A DNA stretch of 64,000 bases from Actinobacteria bacterium OV450 (GTDB taxonomy: Bacteria; Actinomycetota; Actinomycetes; Streptomycetales; Streptomycetaceae): contig LJCW01000325.1 in the NCBI GenBank assembly GCA_001298555.1, positions 60,220 through 124,219 of the forward strand, given 5' to 3'. This document shows positions 62,970-64,000 of this stretch, in pieces; the first letter of the stretch is position 1; the number at the start of each line of letters is the position of its first letter. The position numbers and the translations under genes were made by a program. The notes under the pieces were generated by a model, which was given only the letters and a program-made list of their open reading frames with translations, made no database searches and had not been told where the DNA came from.

Positions 62970-63929
62970 ATGCAGCTGGAGTTGAGGCATCTGCAAGCCG
63001 TGTGCCAGATAGCGGATTCCGGCAGTCTGGGCGGCGCGGCCCGCCGGCTGGGTGTCTCCCAGCCCGCGCTGTCCGCGCAGCTGCGCAGGATCGAGCGGGT
63101 CACGGGCGGCGAGCTCTTCGTCCGCGGCCGGCACGGGGTGGAGCCGACCCCGCTGGGCCGGTTCGTCCTGACCAAGGCGCGCCGCGTGCTCACCGAGATG
63201 GAGACCCTCGGCGCCGAGACCCGCGCCATGGCGACCGACGCCCCGCTGCGGCTCGGCTGCATCCTGCTCGTCCTGATCGACGGACTGCTCACGCGGACGG
63301 ACCTGGCCCCGGCAGGGCGGGAGATCACCGTGGACGTGGAGCACTCGGTGACCGCGCTCGTACGGATGCTCGGCGCGGGCCGGTACGACGTCATCGTGTA
63401 CGGAGAGGTCAACGACCACGAGGTCGCACTGCCCCGGGGGATCCTGGCCCGGACCCTCGTGCCCAAGGAGCCCTTCTGCATCCGGATGTCCACCCGGCAC
63501 CGGCTGGCGGGGCACGAGGTCCTGGACCTTGCGGAACTGGCCGACGAGCAGTGGATGACCCTGGTCGAGGACGACGACGGCGGCCCCGAGGCGCTGGTCG
63601 AGGCCTGCGCGAAGGCCGGCTTCGCCCCCTCCCTGCGCTACCGGATCACCGACCGCAAGATGCGCCACGACCTGGTGGCGGCGGGCCGCGCCATCTCCCT
63701 GACCCAGCCCACGGCCCCGGCCGTGGAGGGCACGGTGATGCGCCCGCTGCTCGGCACCCCGATCACGGGCCGGATCCGCCTGGCCTGGAACCGCGCGGCG
63801 GTCTCCGCGGCACAGGCGGCCACCCTCTACCGCGCGGCGGCCGCCGCCTACCTGGCCAACGTGGACAACAACGCCTTCCACCGGGCGTGGTGGGACGCCC
63901 ACCCGGAGGCGCACCCCGTCCTCGGATGA
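62970..63929 (+). CDS. LysR-type regulator of the adjacent protease
   Basis: 319 residues. The N-terminal winged HTH is [38 protein letters not shown] (in parts: [20 protein letters not shown]). The C-terminal periplasmic-binding-like sensor domain follows. Divergent LysR genes controlling extracellular metalloproteases are known in Streptomyces (SnpR-SnpA type), and the layout here is the same. The inducer is not known. 71 bp of G-rich sequence follow to the window end. Confidence 0.9.
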   Translation: MQLELRHLQAVCQIADSGSLGGAARRLGVSQPALSAQLRRIERVTGGELFVRGRHGVEPTPLGRFVLTKARRVLTEMETLGAETRAMATDAPLRLGCILLVLIDGLLTRTDLAPAGREITVDVEHSVTALVRMLGAGRYDVIVYGEVNDHEVALPRGILARTLVPKEPFCIRMSTRHRLAGHEVLDLAELADEQWMTLVEDDDGGPEALVEACAKAGFAPSLRYRITDRKMRHDLVAAGRAISLTQPTAPAVEGTVMRPLLGTPITGRIRLAWNRAAVSAAQAATLYRAAAAAYLANVDNNAFHRAWWDAHPEAHPVLG

Positions 63930-64000
63930 GGACACCGGCGGCAGACGCGGGCGGGGGCGAAGGGCGGGGCGGGGGGGAAGGGCGGGGGCGGGGGTCCTCA

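Noticed and set aside
62829..63935. In-frame upstream extension of the protease frame
   Set aside because: It is antisense to the LysR gene. A TTG with a ribosome site and signal peptide at 62828 explains the true start.
1..64000. tRNA genes, CRISPR arrays, insertion sequences or attachment sites
   Set aside because: No T-loop motif with cloverleaf partners, no regularly spaced repeats, no transposase or integrase frames were seen. The short tandem repeats are simple duplications.
63930..64000. G-rich tail at the right edge as possible terminator or quadruplex element
   Set aside because: The GGGCGGGG runs are low-complexity and cut by the window end, so nothing firm can be said.

Overview
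The window is very GC-rich with strong codon-position bias. It uses many GTG starts, a few TTG starts and one probable CTG start. It carries gene families typical of Streptomyces and close relatives: a Scr1-type HTH / DUF397 / HATPase triad, DUF5999, an LppU-like protein, SGAP-like aminopeptidase domains, MurT/GatD, and DasR-like operator sequences. It reads as a stretch of ordinary Streptomyces chromosome. I see no prophage, insertion sequence, CRISPR array, rRNA or tRNA. Gene order is mosaic, with many short divergent or convergent transcription units, most of them one to six genes long.

Layout. 1-5.8 kb: end of a DUF885 gene, a membrane ACT-GNAT fusion, a Tat-exported PhoD phosphatase, an alpha/beta hydrolase behind an octamer repeat array, and a GntR regulator behind a DasR-type palindrome. 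5.9-11.3 kb: a ROK repressor, then a two-component system divergent from an ABC exporter pair with a perfect 22-bp palindrome between them. 11.3-18.8 kb: mug, purB, a GDSL hydrolase, two CNNM/CorC-type membrane proteins, a GNAT, a methyltransferase and a lipoprotein. 18.9-23.5 kb: the biotin genes bioBAD, divergent from bioF. 23.5-25.7 kb: a WhiJ/AbaA-like regulatory triad and a VOC protein. 25.9-30.6 kb: urease operon ureABCFGD, with no ureE. 30.7-41.4 kb: secreted peptidase, acyltransferase, CtaG, pfkA, the gatD-murT cell-wall pair, def, and a TetR / acyl-CoA dehydrogenase divergent pair. 41.4-53.1 kb: small proteins, an NB-ARC regulator without a DNA-binding domain, an FN3 lipoprotein, a secreted propeller-like protein, a sulfite-oxidase-like/cytochrome b pair, an acyltransferase, a 2OG oxygenase and a DUF2278 protein. 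53.3-56.0 kb: a second two-component system fused translationally to a DUF4097 protein. 56.0-59.2 kb: a monooxygenase-like protein, a VWA protein with a paralogous partner, and a His-rich small protein. 59.3-63.9 kb: a 1170-residue secreted protease that joins an M4 thermolysin-like unit to an M28 aminopeptidase unit, divergent from its LysR-type regulator.

How the genes relate. Biotin synthesis, urease (nickel-dependent ammonia release), purine synthesis, glycolysis and peptidoglycan amidation are housekeeping. Around them sit local regulator-target pairs: HK/RR with the ABC exporter, TetR with acyl-CoA dehydrogenase, LysR with the protease, and HK/RR with DUF4097. The most notable points are the M4-M28 fusion, the three-half-site palindrome at 9075-9116, the TTAC-N5/6-GTAA sites shared by two distant loci, the two DasR-like sites, the paralogous VWA/partner ectodomains and several unusual translation starts.
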